DNA of 64,000 nt from Molanna angustata (GCA_963576475.1 OY754978.1:19289678-19353677), one strand, 5' to 3'. Shown: positions 44,256 through 56,835, counted from the stretch's first letter. The notes: a model not told the origin generated them from the sequence alone. Numbers and translations are program-made.

Positions 44256-46435
44256 TTCCTCTTCTAAATATACTCCTTTAATCGTCTAAATGTACAGCCA
44301 TTTATATTCATAATACAGAACTCTTTTCAAGTACTATGGAAAAACTGAGTCTATAGTAAGCTATAGTAAACTGAGTCTATAGTAATTTTGAAAATCTTTT
44401 CCCAATTACCCTTCAAAGAAACGCCTTTGAAATAAAGAACAGTAGTTTATTTTTACATATTTATTCTATTGCTTAAAATTTTGGAAATTTGATTTTTTTA
44501 ATACTTTTCTTGTAAAATTATTTTTAAGTCAATTCCTTTTTTTTATTTTTTTTACTGTAAATGACTAAATACTATAGTATAAGACCTACGAATTCGATTG
44601 TTACCTCAATCGAAAGAGAATATGAAAATCTGCCGATTGAGTTACTTACAATATTTTCATTACTTTTTCTGCTAATCAAAAAAATCCTCTTAATTCAACA
44701 TTTTCTTCACGAAAAAATATTGTATCACAGATTTGGTGGTATGCAATATTTTTTCGAGTTTCATACATTAGAAAGTAATTGAGTGTACTTATTTGTGTGC
44801 ATTCGTGATAATGTTACATCGTCTCAACGTGGAAAATTATTAAAAGAGTACTATAGAAACTTTATTAAATATATCTTAAAAAAAATTCCTTTTCAGTCAC
44901 TCCCTCATTTCTGTAATCAATCTGTATATTAACGATGTTTTTAAAAGTAATTTATTTTACTGTTGAAAAAGATATCCTTTTGGCAATAAACCCAACCATG
45001 TATTATTAACATAAAATTACATAATATAATATACAAAAATAATTAAATATTTATTCTATTCCTCCTCACTCACCCCAATCATCCACATCCATACCTTCCA
45101 GTATCATTGAAATAGTTAAAAAATATATTCCGTTATAATACTTTTTTGTGACTTAAATTTCTATATTCTTGTGATTGTTTTGATGTTTGTACATCTTATT
45201 TTGCAATCATTTTTAATTTGACCGTATAATGATCCAAAATAAATACTTTTCCAACCAACCCGAACAAGGCGAAGTCACTAAAGTTAAGTTGGTATAATAG
45301 TAGGTATTTAGTTAGAAATAAAGAAAAAAATCAAAGAGAGAAAAAATAATAATAAATACACCTCACACAGCAATAACGAATAGAATGAGGTTTCGGAAGG
45401 ATACAGAAGGAATATTCAGGAGCCATTTGAGAGCTTGGGGTCACATTGAAATAATTGACAGTTAAAAAAATTGAAGCACTATTCAGATATCGCTCAAAAT
45501 CTATTGAGGTCGAAAGTATTGCAAAATTTGAAATGAATCGAATTTAGTCAATAATCGATAAAGTAGAATAAACACGCCGTACCTACAAAGCACATAGTAC
45601 ACAGCACACACAGATCCATTGTGATGATTTTCAGAATAAAATCTCAGCATGATACTAGTTGATAATCTGCAATAAAAATATAATTGCATAAAAATTGCGA
45701 AATTATAACTCCCCACTATATCCCCATGGGTATGTGAGGAGTATCTAATAAATTCAAAACAAGTAAAGTAAAAATAAATACAGCACTCTTGTTCTTTTAC
45801 AGGTCTGTGATATTTTCTGGAAACTGCACATAATATTTTGTTTTATCTATTAAAGGTTGGACTGGTATATTTGTTGGGTCGCAACAATAATATATCAATG
45901 CAATATCATCCACGTTCATGAATATAACATAAAGATATAGTTTAACGGTCGCCACCTCAGTGCAAGCTAACGACGATCCAATGGACCAAAACACGTTGGG
46001 TATGTGATTTCTTTGGGATTAGTCGTTCGGGTCGGTTTGGCGAGTCGCTTTGCAGAGAAAGCTGCACACAACTACATACTATTCGGGGGAAGGAACGCCT
46101 TTATTGAAGATTTTATCTGGAACGCTCCGACAGCGTTTCCAGAATCAGCCGTTTTCGCTTAATCCCCAGTTCAATCACATTTTGAAAATAAGTACCTACC
46201 CAACTATTGCATTCCTCTTTCGACACGAGATAATTATCCCTACGTGAACTATTCGTGTTTGAGATTTTAAAGATCTCTTATCACAATTTTTATTGTTCCT
46301 ATAAATCACTCAATATTATGAATGATATTATGGTAGGCATTAGATTGACTATTTAAAGATGAGTTTTGTCTTATGTATAATTGAAGGATGGTTTGCTCAA
46401 TTTCATATATACATTTTTTCTTGAAACAATTACAT
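44256..46435. other. Intergenic; LINE-tail pieces at 44978-45060 and 45244-45300
   Basis: 44978-45060 (+) has TTTTGGCAATAAACCCAACC, and 45244-45300 (-) has CCAACCAACCCGAACAAGGC; both match the tail at 35968-36090. A minus-strand frame at 45797-45993 (DDIALIYYCCDPTNIPVQPL) reads like protein but has no ATG and no recognised family. 46020-46250 is slightly GC-richer. Confidence 0.4.
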
Positions 46436-46436
46436 A

Positions 46437-46572
46437 TCTCACACATTCCCTTAATTAAGCATAGGTAAATGCTTGTGCAATAGGTGAACGAAATCGATCG
46501 TGACTGGATTCGAATTCGCTACCACTGGATTAGTAACCCAACGCGATAACCGCTCGGCCACAATCCATCTAA
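46437..46572 (-). mobile_element. SINE2 copy
   Basis: GTGAACGAAATCGATCGTGA, GGATTCGAATTCGCTACCAC and GATAACCGCTCGGCCACAA match the family in reverse orientation. Confidence 0.85.
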
Positions 46573-46604
46573 TATATATTTTATATGTAACAATAATTAT
46601 ATTC

Positions 46605-46650
46605 GGCCTTCGTGGTTCAGTTGATTTGTTATATGAATCCTGAGATAATT
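46605..46650 (+). mobile_element. SINE1 head fragment
   Basis: GGCCTTCGTGGTTCAGTTGA is the tRNA-like start of SINE1. The match fades after box A. Confidence 0.6.
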
Positions 46651-46689
46651 TAAAATTGCATTTTCAGTTCATATCAGGTAATATTTCAA

Positions 46690-46845
46690 ATTAAACACGC
46701 ACCCAATTAGTTGCCGAATTTTGAATACTTATGATATTTATCGTTTCACAGATCCAGACTGAAAAGACAATTTAAATCTGTGTCTCCACCAGGAAACAAA
46801 TCTTCGCTCAGGAGTCAAATATCTAACAAATTGAACTACAAAGTC
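46690..46845 (-). mobile_element. SINE1 copy, diverged
   Basis: AACACGCACCCAATTAGTTG, GTTTCACAGATCCAGACTGA and TGTGTCTCCACCAGGAAAC follow the family in reverse. The box A end is degraded. Confidence 0.75.
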
Positions 46846-46882
46846 AATTTGTTAGATATTTGACATATCTAACAAATTGACA
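46817..46882. repeat. Short inverted/direct repeat cluster
   Basis: ATATCTAACAAATTGA occurs twice directly and once inverted (TCAATTTGTTAGATAT) within 66 bp, at the end of the SINE1 copy. Confidence 0.8.
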
Positions 46883-49310
46883 TGAATACATAATTGATAT
46901 TCATCACTATTATTTGGGAGACGTTAGTTAATGACATATTTTTAAGATAATAATTCAGCATAAATAGTTGCCATAGCATTATATAAGATTTCTGATTAGA
47001 CATTAAATTCTAATGTCAAAGTATTGTATATTTTGGGATCGCAATACTTTATAGTCTTGGCAGCTTTCGATTTCTTAAAATAAATTTTTCCAGTCCAAAT
47101 TATATTTCATTTAATTCTAGAGACGTAACCAAAATTATATGTAAAAAAAAACATTTTGTAGTCAAGTTTTCAATCGATTATGAGGTTAAGATCAAAATCT
47201 TTGGGGTATAATATAATATTATGAAATAAAATTCGACCCCCTTATTACAAATAATTAATGTGAAATATTGATTACACAGCACGAGGTTTATTATTTCTTT
47301 CACGCGAGTAAATGAAACCTAGCAACCCCATACCTTCAAGATGATGATATTTCTCCATGTTATTTGTGACCTTTAAATATCACAGCCAATTCATTATAGA
47401 AACAAAATGGCCACTTTATAAGGGTAAAGTAATTATTTCTTGGCTACTGCTCACAATGTTTAATAATGATTATATTAGTATTACGATACCTATGTACATA
47501 CATCCCTCCCGTGTGCAGCGATAGTTTAGGAAGGAGTATATTTTAATAACAACATGGTGAGATGTACATACATGGGTAATCAATCGCATTTGATTTTGTA
47601 TTGAGATATGCGATCACGCGTTGAATAAATTCACTCGGAGATTTGCAGAATTAGTCATTTCAGCAAAGTTTCATTCAACTTCACCTGTCTGTCCTTATTG
47701 GAATATAAGTGTTATTTAGCAGACCATTTTCAGCTCTAAAACTTTCAGAATTTGTGTATTACTAATGTCATTGTGTAACTAATGTCATTTTATATATAGA
47801 CACGTTATAATAGAACAAAACGCTTTATAAAAATGTTACAGTTTAACGAATTCTAAATAATTTCGGTCTTCAAAAAACAAAAAAAAATATGGATCATCCA
47901 TATGCCTATCGATAGTTTTCCCTGTTATTATTATTTTTTTATTGTCATTTGTACATCGATTGATAAATTAATTTCTTTGGGTAAACAATTTTATTTTTTC
48001 TTTTATTCATGTTAGTTGGGCTCATTTAATAGTTTTTTTTCAGATGGTTAAAATTTTGTTATAATATTTGCACCATTATTATTGCTAATTTTATATTGTA
48101 CCTACTGTCTGTAAGGTGTATAATTATTACTCTCTAATTCTTGTTTGTCTATTTTTATATGAATCAATGTTTTATGTGGATCTATATTTTTATCTGAATC
48201 TATATTTTTTGTATGTTTCTATATTTTTACCTTTGTCTTTATTTTTTTGTTTCAAAATTTTCATCTCTATTTGTAATTTATTATTAGTATTGTAACAAGT
48301 ATATTGTATAAATAAATAAATATCACCAAGAACGAGCGCATACGAAAGACTACATTAGTGAGAAAGAGATAATACAATACTAGACACACATTGCAGACAT
48401 ATTTTCTCTTTTACTCCAATGACATTATAATTATCTCTCACACCAAATGATGACTGAAAGCGACGTTGTATGAAAAAGGGATTACAACAATAGAATCCCT
48501 CGGCATTCCTACAAGTGAATAAAACTTGATTACTCTCTCGTTTTAATCAAAATAAAAATTACTATCGAAAATCCATATATGTAAATATAGGTATTAGTTA
48601 ACGAATAAACATGTAGCATGAAATGATATATCTGGTCGTTCCTTCACAGTTCTAGTGTAATGTTCACATGTTTTCATCATACAAGATGGCATTTTGACAT
48701 CGACAATACTTCCGAACACTTCACCATCTTGCGTGTAGCTAAAGTGCGGTAAGAATTAAGTGATGTATGCGCCTTGCTTTTTTTACCGAATATAAAGACT
48801 AGTAACGTATCTATTATTTTTAATATCATTGGTATCACCTATGGCAATGTATGCATAAACTGTTAACAGTAAGTGATTATATAATGTTTTGTATTTGAAT
48901 TTGTTTGCTGTATAAAACAAGTGCGTTATACATCATGTGTTTCACATGGGTAGTGTGAATGTAAAAAAATCTACGGATCTCAATAGAGACGAAGTTGATA
49001 TATGATTGGTAGAGAGAAAGTTTATAAATAAAATTTCAACAAATTGTCTAACACTGTTTGAATGCATATATTAAGTAAATGGGTATAATGGTTAGGTTTG
49101 TCTACGGGTCATGGTTGAATATCTCTGACGATGCACTATACCTATACGAGACAAGACATACCTATTCGATGGACGGGACGTATCATTGTTAATGACATTT
49201 CTGAGATTCCACATGTAATTTCCTGGTTCAACAGAGGCGAAAAACTATACTACTTGATCGTGCTGCTGCCAAAGGTATCACATAAATATTTAACGTTTTT
49301 TTATTTACAA
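46883..49310. other. AT-rich intergenic sequence; 3'-UTR-like run at about 48050-48330
   Basis: 48050-48330 has repeated TATATTTTTATCTGAATC blocks ending in GTATAAATAAATAAATA, similar to 57600-57870. This may be a LINE 3' UTR. 48970-48995 (TCTCAATAGAGACGAAGTTG) is a trace of the 52452 foldback family. Confidence 0.4.
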
Positions 49311-49311
49311 A

Positions 49312-49445
49312 AAATAATATGTCCTTATAACAAGTATATGTATATACCTACAACCTCATATATTCGAAATCGGTCGTGTCCGAATTCGAACTCGCGACCA
49401 CTGGTTTACTAATCCAGCACACTAACAATGCTGCTACCACCCTTC
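49312..49445 (-). mobile_element. SINE2 copy, diverged
   Basis: CGAAATCGGTCGTGTCCGAA, TCGAACTCGCGACCACTGG and an altered box A end (CAATGCTGCTACCACC). Confidence 0.75.
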
Positions 49446-49496
49446 TATCTTTTTTGTCTTTTATTTACTATGTAAATTAAGGCATTAATTTTTTCA

Positions 49497-49548
49497 TGGA
49501 TTGTGGAGTATGGCGCTCGGTTCTTTCTGCCGACCCCTTAAATTAATT
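49497..49548 (+). pseudogene. RTE-like LINE 3'-terminal scrap
   Basis: GGAGTATGGCGCTCGGTTCT and ACCCCTTAA match the minus strand of 729-765 in the intact LINE. About 45 bp remain. Confidence 0.65.
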
Positions 49549-50226
49549 GTTAAATTTATTTTATCCCCCATAGATTTTTTATAAAACACTTGGGTTCATC
49601 GTATACAGAAATGACACATAGTTCGAAATATTATGGTCGCAGATAATCGATTTGATATAATTTATTAAAAATACAGGACAGCATGGTACAACAGAGTATA
49701 GAGAGTCCCGACAAAACATATTAGATAGTGAGTAAAAATGAAGAGGAAAAAAATATTAAATAAGCAATTCAATAATATCAAAAAAATAATACCGAAACTA
49801 TTCAATAAACTACCTAAACATATACTAGGTACTGTGATGAAATACAAGAAAAAAAATTAAATCTCTTTAAAACAATTTTGCACCTATAATGCTTAATTTT
49901 CATTGCTTTCGATGTTTCATATTTGTTCTGATTTACCTTGTTTTCATTGCTGTGTTTTTAATTTACTTTATTTTGTTCTGTTTGTGCTTTATTCTCATTG
50001 TAAAATGGTAAAAAAAAATAATGTTCTGTATATGTGTAGATTAGATATATTGATGGTTGAATAACAATATAATTCTAGTGTAGGAGAGGAGCTTGCACTG
50101 ACAAACTGTTCATACAGTTTAGTTCAAAATTTATATAACCAAATGTAAATTGTGTAAATGAATATATAAATAAAAAAAAGAAAAAAAGGAAAAAAATATA
50201 ATCGATTTGTATGAACCAAGAGTGGG
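49549..50226. other. AT-rich intergenic sequence; poly(A)-like tail near 50160-50200
   Basis: Ends with ATATATAAATAAAAAAAAG-type sequence suggestive of a retroposed 3' end. No ORF. Confidence 0.35.
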
Positions 50227-50269
50227 TTGTTTGATAAGATTTTGTCATCCGCAAAATCTTATCAAACAA
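50227..50269. repeat. Perfect 18-bp inverted repeat
   Basis: TTGTTTGATAAGATTTTG, a 7-nt loop, and its exact complement. Confidence 0.9.
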
Positions 50270-50867
50270 AACAGTCGCTTCAAAGCCGGTCGTATGAAAA
50301 AACTCACTCGTGGTGAATTTTTTTTTGAAATATGCCGTATTGTGACGTAGAGGTATGTAAACCCATTTTTTGGTATTCTGTAATTATCTGTGGTATATTG
50401 TGAATAACTTGACTTCAGGTAATTAGTCTAATGTTTTTGCTACCGTCATATCGTATCATCTTTATAATAATTTCGAATTGCAAAAAAAAAAAATTAGATT
50501 GCGTTAGTATTCAGTAATAATACAGAAATTTAATTCTAAAATAAATAGATTAGTAAAATAACTTCAACATCTCAAACCTGCATACCTAGTATTCGATAAA
50601 TTAGTAGGATTAAACCTCCCTTATAACATGGCTAGACTGACAGATTAAGCTTGGAGACACATTGACAATGTACATGGTATATAATGATTAGTGATTTGGT
50701 ATCAAATGGCGATCATTGAGCCTTTGCTACATAAATGAATGATAGTAGGTACATAACACGATTTAAACTTAAAAATTATGAAGTCAAATGTGAGGAAAAA
50801 ACTAACGATGCAATGAAATAAGGTTCATAAAATATCAATAGGTACTTCATTTTATTTATTTGCTTGT

Positions 50868-50980
50868 TGAAACACTTTCTTATACTCTGTGCAAGTGCGA
50901 GTTTATAATGAAATGGAAATTTCTTCCAAATTATCAGTATTTTCAGCCCAGAGATGCAAAATTTGCGTGAAGATTTATTT
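50868..50980 (-). mobile_element. SINE3 3' fragment
   Basis: CACTTTCTTATACTCTGTGC, AAGTGCGAGTTTATAATG, AAATTTCTTCCAAATTATCA and TTTCAGCCCAGAGATGCAAA are the reverse complement of the SINE3 3' half. Confidence 0.65.
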
Positions 50981-51730
50981 AAAAAAAAAATATACATTTA
51001 TTTTAGTTTATTTGGGGAAGCCAACAGCTCATTGACAATTTGATATTACAACTGATATGACATAATTACAGAGCCAAAAAAATCATTCTATCAATTAGTA
51101 GGTACAAATAATAATACAGTCAACAACACATACACACAATTAAGTATGGGAGGGATAGGAGATTAGGAGGGTAAAAATTAAAGTGTAACTGTATATATCA
51201 CCTACAGAACTTCGCGACGAAACTTATCGTATTTTGTATCGAAGATGACCACCTCGGCTGAGAATAACGTGTTGTAAGAATCATATATGCGTGGAATTGT
51301 GGCTATAATTTGTCGAAAGCAGAGCAATCAGTGCGCTGGACTAGCAATCCAGTAGAATTTTCCCTTGTTTTTGCAAAGATCTATCAAAATAAAGCTTTGG
51401 GTGAACAAAATATGTCGATACAGATTTCGAACCTACATCCACCGAGTAACTAATCAACTGCATTTGTACCTCTTCCACCGAATGCTCTCTAAATTATATT
51501 ATGTACTTTTTTTAAGATATGTACATATTTATGTATAATTACCGTATATTATATTTAGAGATATCACCTACATAGATACATCACGGCATGTATCTGATGA
51601 GGGCATTCGCCATATTTTACTATCCTAGTACAAATCCATCGCCTCATCAACATTCATACACCACACATTTTCGTCTGTTGTTTAAACTTTCATTTACCTC
51701 TTACGGAATGTCGTTCTTATTATTATTCTG
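50981..51730. other. Intergenic; SINE2 scrap at 51316-51360
   Basis: AGCAGAGCAATCAGTGCGCT and GGACTAGCAATCCAGT are box A-side remnants of SINE2 on the plus strand. Nothing else was recognised. Confidence 0.4.
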
Positions 51731-51735
51731 ACCGC

Positions 51736-51900
51736 TTGGTATATTTACTTCATCAGGCGTTCTTGAATCATTCTAGCCATGTTGTCAAACTATCTCAATG
51801 TGTTCACTTTCTTTCTTTTGATGACATCCTTCTTTATTTTACATTCTTTACTATTGTCGTTTTTAATCTACTCATCATTAAACTGGGTTCTATCTTTATA
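51736..51900 (-). pseudogene. Fragment of the RTE-like LINE C-terminus
   Basis: The minus strand reads RTQFNDE*IKNDNSKECKIKKD, then KVNTLR*FDNMARMIQERLM. It is collinear with the intact LINE segment around ECKIKKDIICKMKVNALRWF. Two stops. Confidence 0.75.
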
Positions 51901-52450
51901 ACATTTACTTACAACATAAGTAAATAATAAATAAATAAATAAAGTCTTTAAATTTCCCGGTTAAGTGTAAACAGAAGATGAAGTGAGCATTCGAAAACCA
52001 AGGATCTGTAAAGACGTAGAAGAAATCATAAATATAGTTTCGTTGCATTCTGCATATGAATAACCTATAACATACCCAAAGGGCAATCACATACAACTAT
52101 ACAACTAAGTAGCGTAAGCTCATAAAGAGGATGAAATGTACGAGAGTATTTTTTAATTTTCAACCAACTTTTACAATACTGTCTAAGACCCTTCGTTTTT
52201 CGACGTATAACTAAGATAAAAAAAAACTAAGAAAAAAAAACAAAAAAAAACTAATAACAGACAAAAAACTAAGTATATGGTTTTTTTAAATAAAACATAA
52301 TAAAAACAATTTATTATCTTTATAAATACAGACCCTTTTCAATTTAATATCTACCAGCTACTGGTTGAACAATTCGTTTTCAAGAAAATTGTATCCCACG
52401 CAAAAATTTAACTTTTTCCCTGTCTGGAATCAACGATATTCAATGACAAT
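51901..52450. other. AT-rich intergenic sequence, nothing recognised
   Basis: A-rich runs at 52218-52270. No element identified. Confidence 0.4.
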
Positions 52451-52451
52451 A

Positions 52452-52757
52452 TTTTAACATCTCAATAGAGACGAAGATGGAATATTATAGGAGAACCAGG
52501 AACTCAAGGCACCTACCAGATTTACGACCTGTCATCAGCTGGTTTACGTGATCACTTTATGCGCTTGTGCACGAAAAGATTTTCACGATTAAAATATGTG
52601 GAACTTTCAAAAAATTGAATTGATAGGGAACTTGATAGGAAGGCATAATTGGTAATCACGTAAACCAGCCGTTGACAGGTCGTAAGCTCTATAGTGTAGG
52701 TGTCTTGTCTTGTGTTCCTGTATCCTCTATAATATTCCATCTTCATCTCTATAAAAT
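52452..52757. mobile_element. Foldback element with long inverted arms, about 305 bp
   Basis: The left arm has AATAGAGACGAAGATGGAAT, GGAACTCAAGGCACCTACC and GACCTGTCATCAGCTGGTTT. The right arm holds the complements (AAACCAGCCGTTGACAGGTC; ATTCCATCTTCATCTCTAT). The centre of about 80 bp is unique. Partial copies are at 31195 and 55425, with a trace at 48970. No ORF. Confidence 0.8.
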
Positions 52758-52892
52758 TTATACTTGATTACGATTTTTTTAGTTCGGTTATTTTGATTAT
52801 TTTAAAAAATCAGATAGGTATTTAACAAAGAGTTTTTGTGTATTACTTATCAGAATTTAGATACTTTAAGAGTGTGATGTAGGCAATTAGTA

Positions 52893-53020
52893 AGTTTTGT
52901 GGGTATACACAGATATGTTGTGCTCCCTTTTATAAGGCAATGCACACCCGCACACCTTTCGCTGGTTACCCCACATTGTGGGATATGCCGTGATGGTATG
53001 AATGAATGAATGAATGTATC
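52893..53020 (+). mobile_element. SINE4 copy, 5'-truncated
   Basis: Nearly identical to 31626-31738 from GTGGGTATACACAGATATGT through GGGATATGCCGTGATGGTAT, with a longer GAATGAATGAATGAATG tail. Confidence 0.75.
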
Positions 53021-54045
53021 TTTTATTCAAAGAATTGGGAAACGTAGACGTTCGAAGTACAATCAGCAAGATTATAGAATTGCCTAAGTCCGGATATTGC
53101 GACGTCTAACTCACTTTGTATTTTCAGGAAAAAACTAAAAAAGGAATATTTATCCCTAAATACGTGATTCCGATTTCCTTTCCTTGTCCTTTTCTTATCC
53201 TTTTTTTACTATTAAGTATTTTTTTTTAATTGTTATCTTGGTGTTGTATATATTTTCTTTGTTTTTTTTTCTATCATTATTTTGATGATGTACATTCAAT
53301 TTTTTTTTATATCTGTTTATATTGTGTACAAAATGATCAATAAATAAATATGGATTCAGGTACGCCCAAAATGGTATTGAATAATAGGCAAAAAAAATTA
53401 CATCTTTACGGTTCAAATAGTATTTTATTACAAGAATAGACAAACAAAATAATTTGAAATCCAAGGCTAAATATTATTACGGAAAATAGTTTAAATTTGC
53501 AAATAATTATAGAGCATTTGCATGTCTTGTTGCGACTCTGTATCTCTGTAACGTGTCAGTAGCGATATAACCGATGCAATTAATGCGTTATCTTCTTCGT
53601 TTACGTGTCAAATGAGGACACCTACCATTTATTACCATTTATTTGTCATAGGTTTGAGTCAATAACATGACCTAGAAAATAATCTAATAACTCAACAGTT
53701 TTGACTGATGCTCCATTATTCATCGCGTCACTGCTACCAGTGCTACCAACATACGAGCAAGTGGATAATAGAGAACGCGCAAGGAAGTAATCATTATTCG
53801 ATTTCATGATACTTGCCTTCATATCCTAATATAACTACACTTTTCCTAGTTAGATTAGACATGTGTCAAACAACAAATACATATTAACGCGTCATTGTGA
53901 TCAATATTATGTACCTTCCTACAAGTTTACATGATATTTTCTCTCAATAACCTAGAATACATTAACGTTTATTATTTTTTTTACAAATAAATATCTTAGA
54001 CACTGTAAGTTATATCGACGTACGGCAATTTCTACCAACCGTTAG
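53021..54045. other. AT-rich intergenic sequence; 3'-UTR-like run near 53160-53350
   Basis: T-rich stretch ending in ATCAATAAATAAATA. Nothing else was recognised. Confidence 0.4.
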
Positions 54046-54049
54046 GGGG

Positions 54050-54450
54050 GCAAATATATCTAAGCAAACCGATTTGAAATAAAATTTCTCAAATATGTTA
54101 AATAGTGTGTTTTTAAAAAAATACCAGAAGTATTTTCAACATTTCTCTAGTTAATAATTGTCACACAATTTAAAAATTAAATATAAATCCCCCTAAAAAA
54201 GTAACTAAATATATGATTTTATTTTATAAATTACTCTATAATTACCTATATGTTGTAGAAATACTTTTTTGTGTACTTAAAGAGCTCATAAAATCCAAGT
54301 GAATGCTCGTGTTAGTTTTTTTTATTTTAAGTCAGGTTTGTTTTAAAAATGCAAAAAACACAACAAATTTTTGATTTCCGATAGTTTAAATCACGTAAAA
54401 ACCCCTTTTAACGCACGCGATAGTTACCCTTACTAACGCGTAACTTCATC
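54050..54450 (+). repeat. AT-rich repeat family A, copy 3
   Basis: AAATAGTGTGTTTTTAAAAA, TTTTCAACATTTCTCTAGTT, GTTTTAAAAATGCAAAAAAC and AACGCACGCGATAGTTACCC. Uninterrupted, with one unit core, so it shows the likely uninserted layout of copy 1. Confidence 0.7.
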
Positions 54451-54875
54451 ATGTTGTAATAAATCATGTTGTATTTAATAGATATGTTATACATAATGTC
54501 CTCTTAAGTAACAAATTACATATGTAGATATGTGTAGGAACTATTAAGCAAACGTAGAAATCATTCCAAAGTTAAGTTAATATTTAATTCTTAGATTTAA
54601 CCAGCTTTCTTAAATTGTACCTACTGATAAATTTATTATTTCTATTTTTTGTAATTTAATTATTTCACTGAGTAATGAATTGAGTTTTCATTGGTCCACT
54701 AACAAAACAATGTAACGTTGATTTATAAATTGTGTATGACTGCATAGCTCTCTATCAATTAAAATAAAATTAATAAAAATCATAGATGCATTTTAAGGAC
54801 CTTCTGACATAACAAATATACAAAAAAAGACATTTGTTTTAATATTTAGTAATAATATAGGTATTGGAAAAACAC
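54451..54875. other. AT-rich spacer
   Basis: Nothing recognised. Confidence 0.4.
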
Positions 54876-55033
54876 ATTTTTTTAAGAATGAATTTTTCAA
54901 TGTAACAAGTATATATCCCTAAATTAAGCATATGCTTGTGTTATAGGTAAACGAAATCGGACGTGGCAGGATTCGAACTCGCGACCACTGCATTATTACC
55001 CCAGCGCGTTAACCGCTCTGCCACTACCCATCT
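54876..55033 (-). mobile_element. SINE2 copy
   Basis: CGGACGTGGCAGGATTCGAA (box B) and CGCGTTAACCGCTCTGCCAC (box A), with the family 3' part AAATTAAGCATATGCTTGTG. Confidence 0.88.
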
Positions 55034-55095
55034 AAATATAAAAAGTACCTTTTTAAAAAAAATACTATAAAGAAAGAATCAGATAATTTAATATA

Positions 55096-55252
55096 GATGA
55101 GTGGATGGCAAAGAGGTTAGTGTATCGGGTTAGTAATCCAGTGGTCGCGAGTTCGAATCCTGCCTTGACCGATTCCGTTCGCCTATAGCACAAGCATTTA
55201 TGCTTATTTTAGGGAATGTAGGAAGAAGTATGTATATTTGTTAAACAACGCC
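55096..55252 (+). mobile_element. SINE2 copy
   Basis: GTGGTCGCGAGTTCGAATCC (box B), GACCGATTCCGTTCGCCTAT and AGCACAAGCATTTATGCTTA. Box A is degraded (GATGGCAAAGAGGTTAGTG). It lies 62 bp from an inverted copy. Confidence 0.85.
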
Positions 55253-55420
55253 ATAATTATTAAAAAAAAAATTATAATTTTTCTATGTTTACTTATAATT
55301 ATGGAGTTCTATAACGTGAACGGTGTCTCAATAGGTATAATACAATTATAATAAAGGCGACTTTTTTATTGGATGAGCAAGTTTGGCACAAAATGGATAT
55401 TCTTTTTTGACATTTTTTTA
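55253..55420. other. Short spacer with foldback-centre trace
   Basis: ATTATGGAGTTCTATAACGT at 55300-55319 resembles the centre of the 32957-33138 palindrome. Confidence 0.35.
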
Positions 55421-55424
55421 AAAT

Positions 55425-55592
55425 CTGAATAGAGATGCAGTTGGAATATTATAGAGAATCAGGAACTTAAGGCACCTACAGGCCTTACGAACTATCATCG
55501 GCTGCTTTACGTGATCACTTTATGTACTTGCGCAATGTTCACCAATTATGCCTTCTTATTGAGTTCCCTTTTCAATGCAATTTTTAGAATTT
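55425..55592 (+). mobile_element. Partial copy of the 52452-52757 foldback element
   Basis: GAATAGAGATGCAGTTGGAA, GGAACTTAAGGCACCTACAG and CTTTACGTGATCACTTTATG follow the left arm, then ACCAATTATGCCTTCTTATT jumps to the other side. The centre is deleted. Confidence 0.65.
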
Positions 55593-56830
55593 TATTTACT
55601 TTAATAATGAGAAGCTGATTGTTTAAAAATAAGCTGTTTTTACCCTCGCCATCTGTGAAATAACAAAGAAACCTTTTTGTAACGCCATCTATTGAGAAAT
55701 TGTTTTTTTTTTTAATGAAAGCAACAATGAAAGCAACGGTCCTTATACCTACATGAGGTTCTTATACAATAGAAGATATTCTTTGATTATCGGATGCTTC
55801 ATGTTTTGGGCACATGCTCCACGTGCGGACTTTAAGAGTCTAAAGAATCGAGAAACTTTGGATATTATGATGATCTATATTAACTGTGTAAATTTTTCGA
55901 ATGACCTTTGAAAGATTTCCGCCGCGAGAATAATGGATGTACCGAGTTCGACCCGCTTCCAAAACGGACAACATTTCATATTCCCAAATATTGGGCGATA
56001 GTAGGTACTTTATCAGATTAGGGCAGGGGTATTTATTGTTATATTGTATGGCCCGCTGGCCTTCATTATTTAAATCAACCCCTTTATACAAAAGCCTTAT
56101 AAATAAACATCTTAAAAGCCGGCCAAAAGCCACCACTGGGTTTAGTTTGACGTTAATTATATTCATAAAAGTTAATTTATTGCGTTTCAGGTCCTGACAA
56201 AGTATTCTGGAGAGGTTAATTTTGAGAAATAAGGCAGTGGATATGGTTTTTCAAATTAAAAAAGAAAATAGTACTTTTGTAAGAAACTCGCAGGAATGTG
56301 ATTGACACAAGGGTTGTGTGTGTTGAATTTCAACAGCGGGGGTATTATAATGCACATAATACTTTATTTATAAATTCAACTGTGATAATTCAACAAATAA
56401 TTCGTAATTGTTTCTTTTCGACGGCTTAATTGAGCCCATTGAAAATTGATAATTACTGATATTAAATTATGTGCTTACACAATGAACTCAAGGGTTTTTT
56501 AAACCTATATATATTTATAATCTGAGTAAATATTTTAATAGGGCTACGAAGGTGCACAATATATTTATTTATTTGGGACATTAAATAGATTAATATAATT
56601 ATGCTTTATGATATAATTTGAGCATAAATGATGATTTTTTTGAATAAAAGCCAAAAACATGTCCACTGTATTAGCATTAACAAATAACCGATCAAAATTA
56701 ACAGTATACATACTAGAAATACAGCTTAGATACTAGAAAAAAATATATAAAAATAAGAGTATGAAAATCTGAAAAAAAAACAAAAAAAACCAAAAGGATC
56801 ACGGCTGACAACAAGACTTATTTATCGTTG
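55593..56830. other. Intergenic sequence, nothing recognised
   Basis: Opposing 86- and 108-codon frames near 55840-56197 overlap in a slightly GC-richer patch. No domain was recognised on either strand. Confidence 0.4.
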
Positions 56831-56835
56831 TTACC

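Noticed and set aside
48050..48330. Host gene 3' UTR
   Set aside because: A similar run recurs at 57600-57870, so a dispersed element tail is more likely.
54960..55020. Functional tRNA gene on the minus strand
   Set aside because: Same reason: head of SINE2, with no proper acceptor stem seen.
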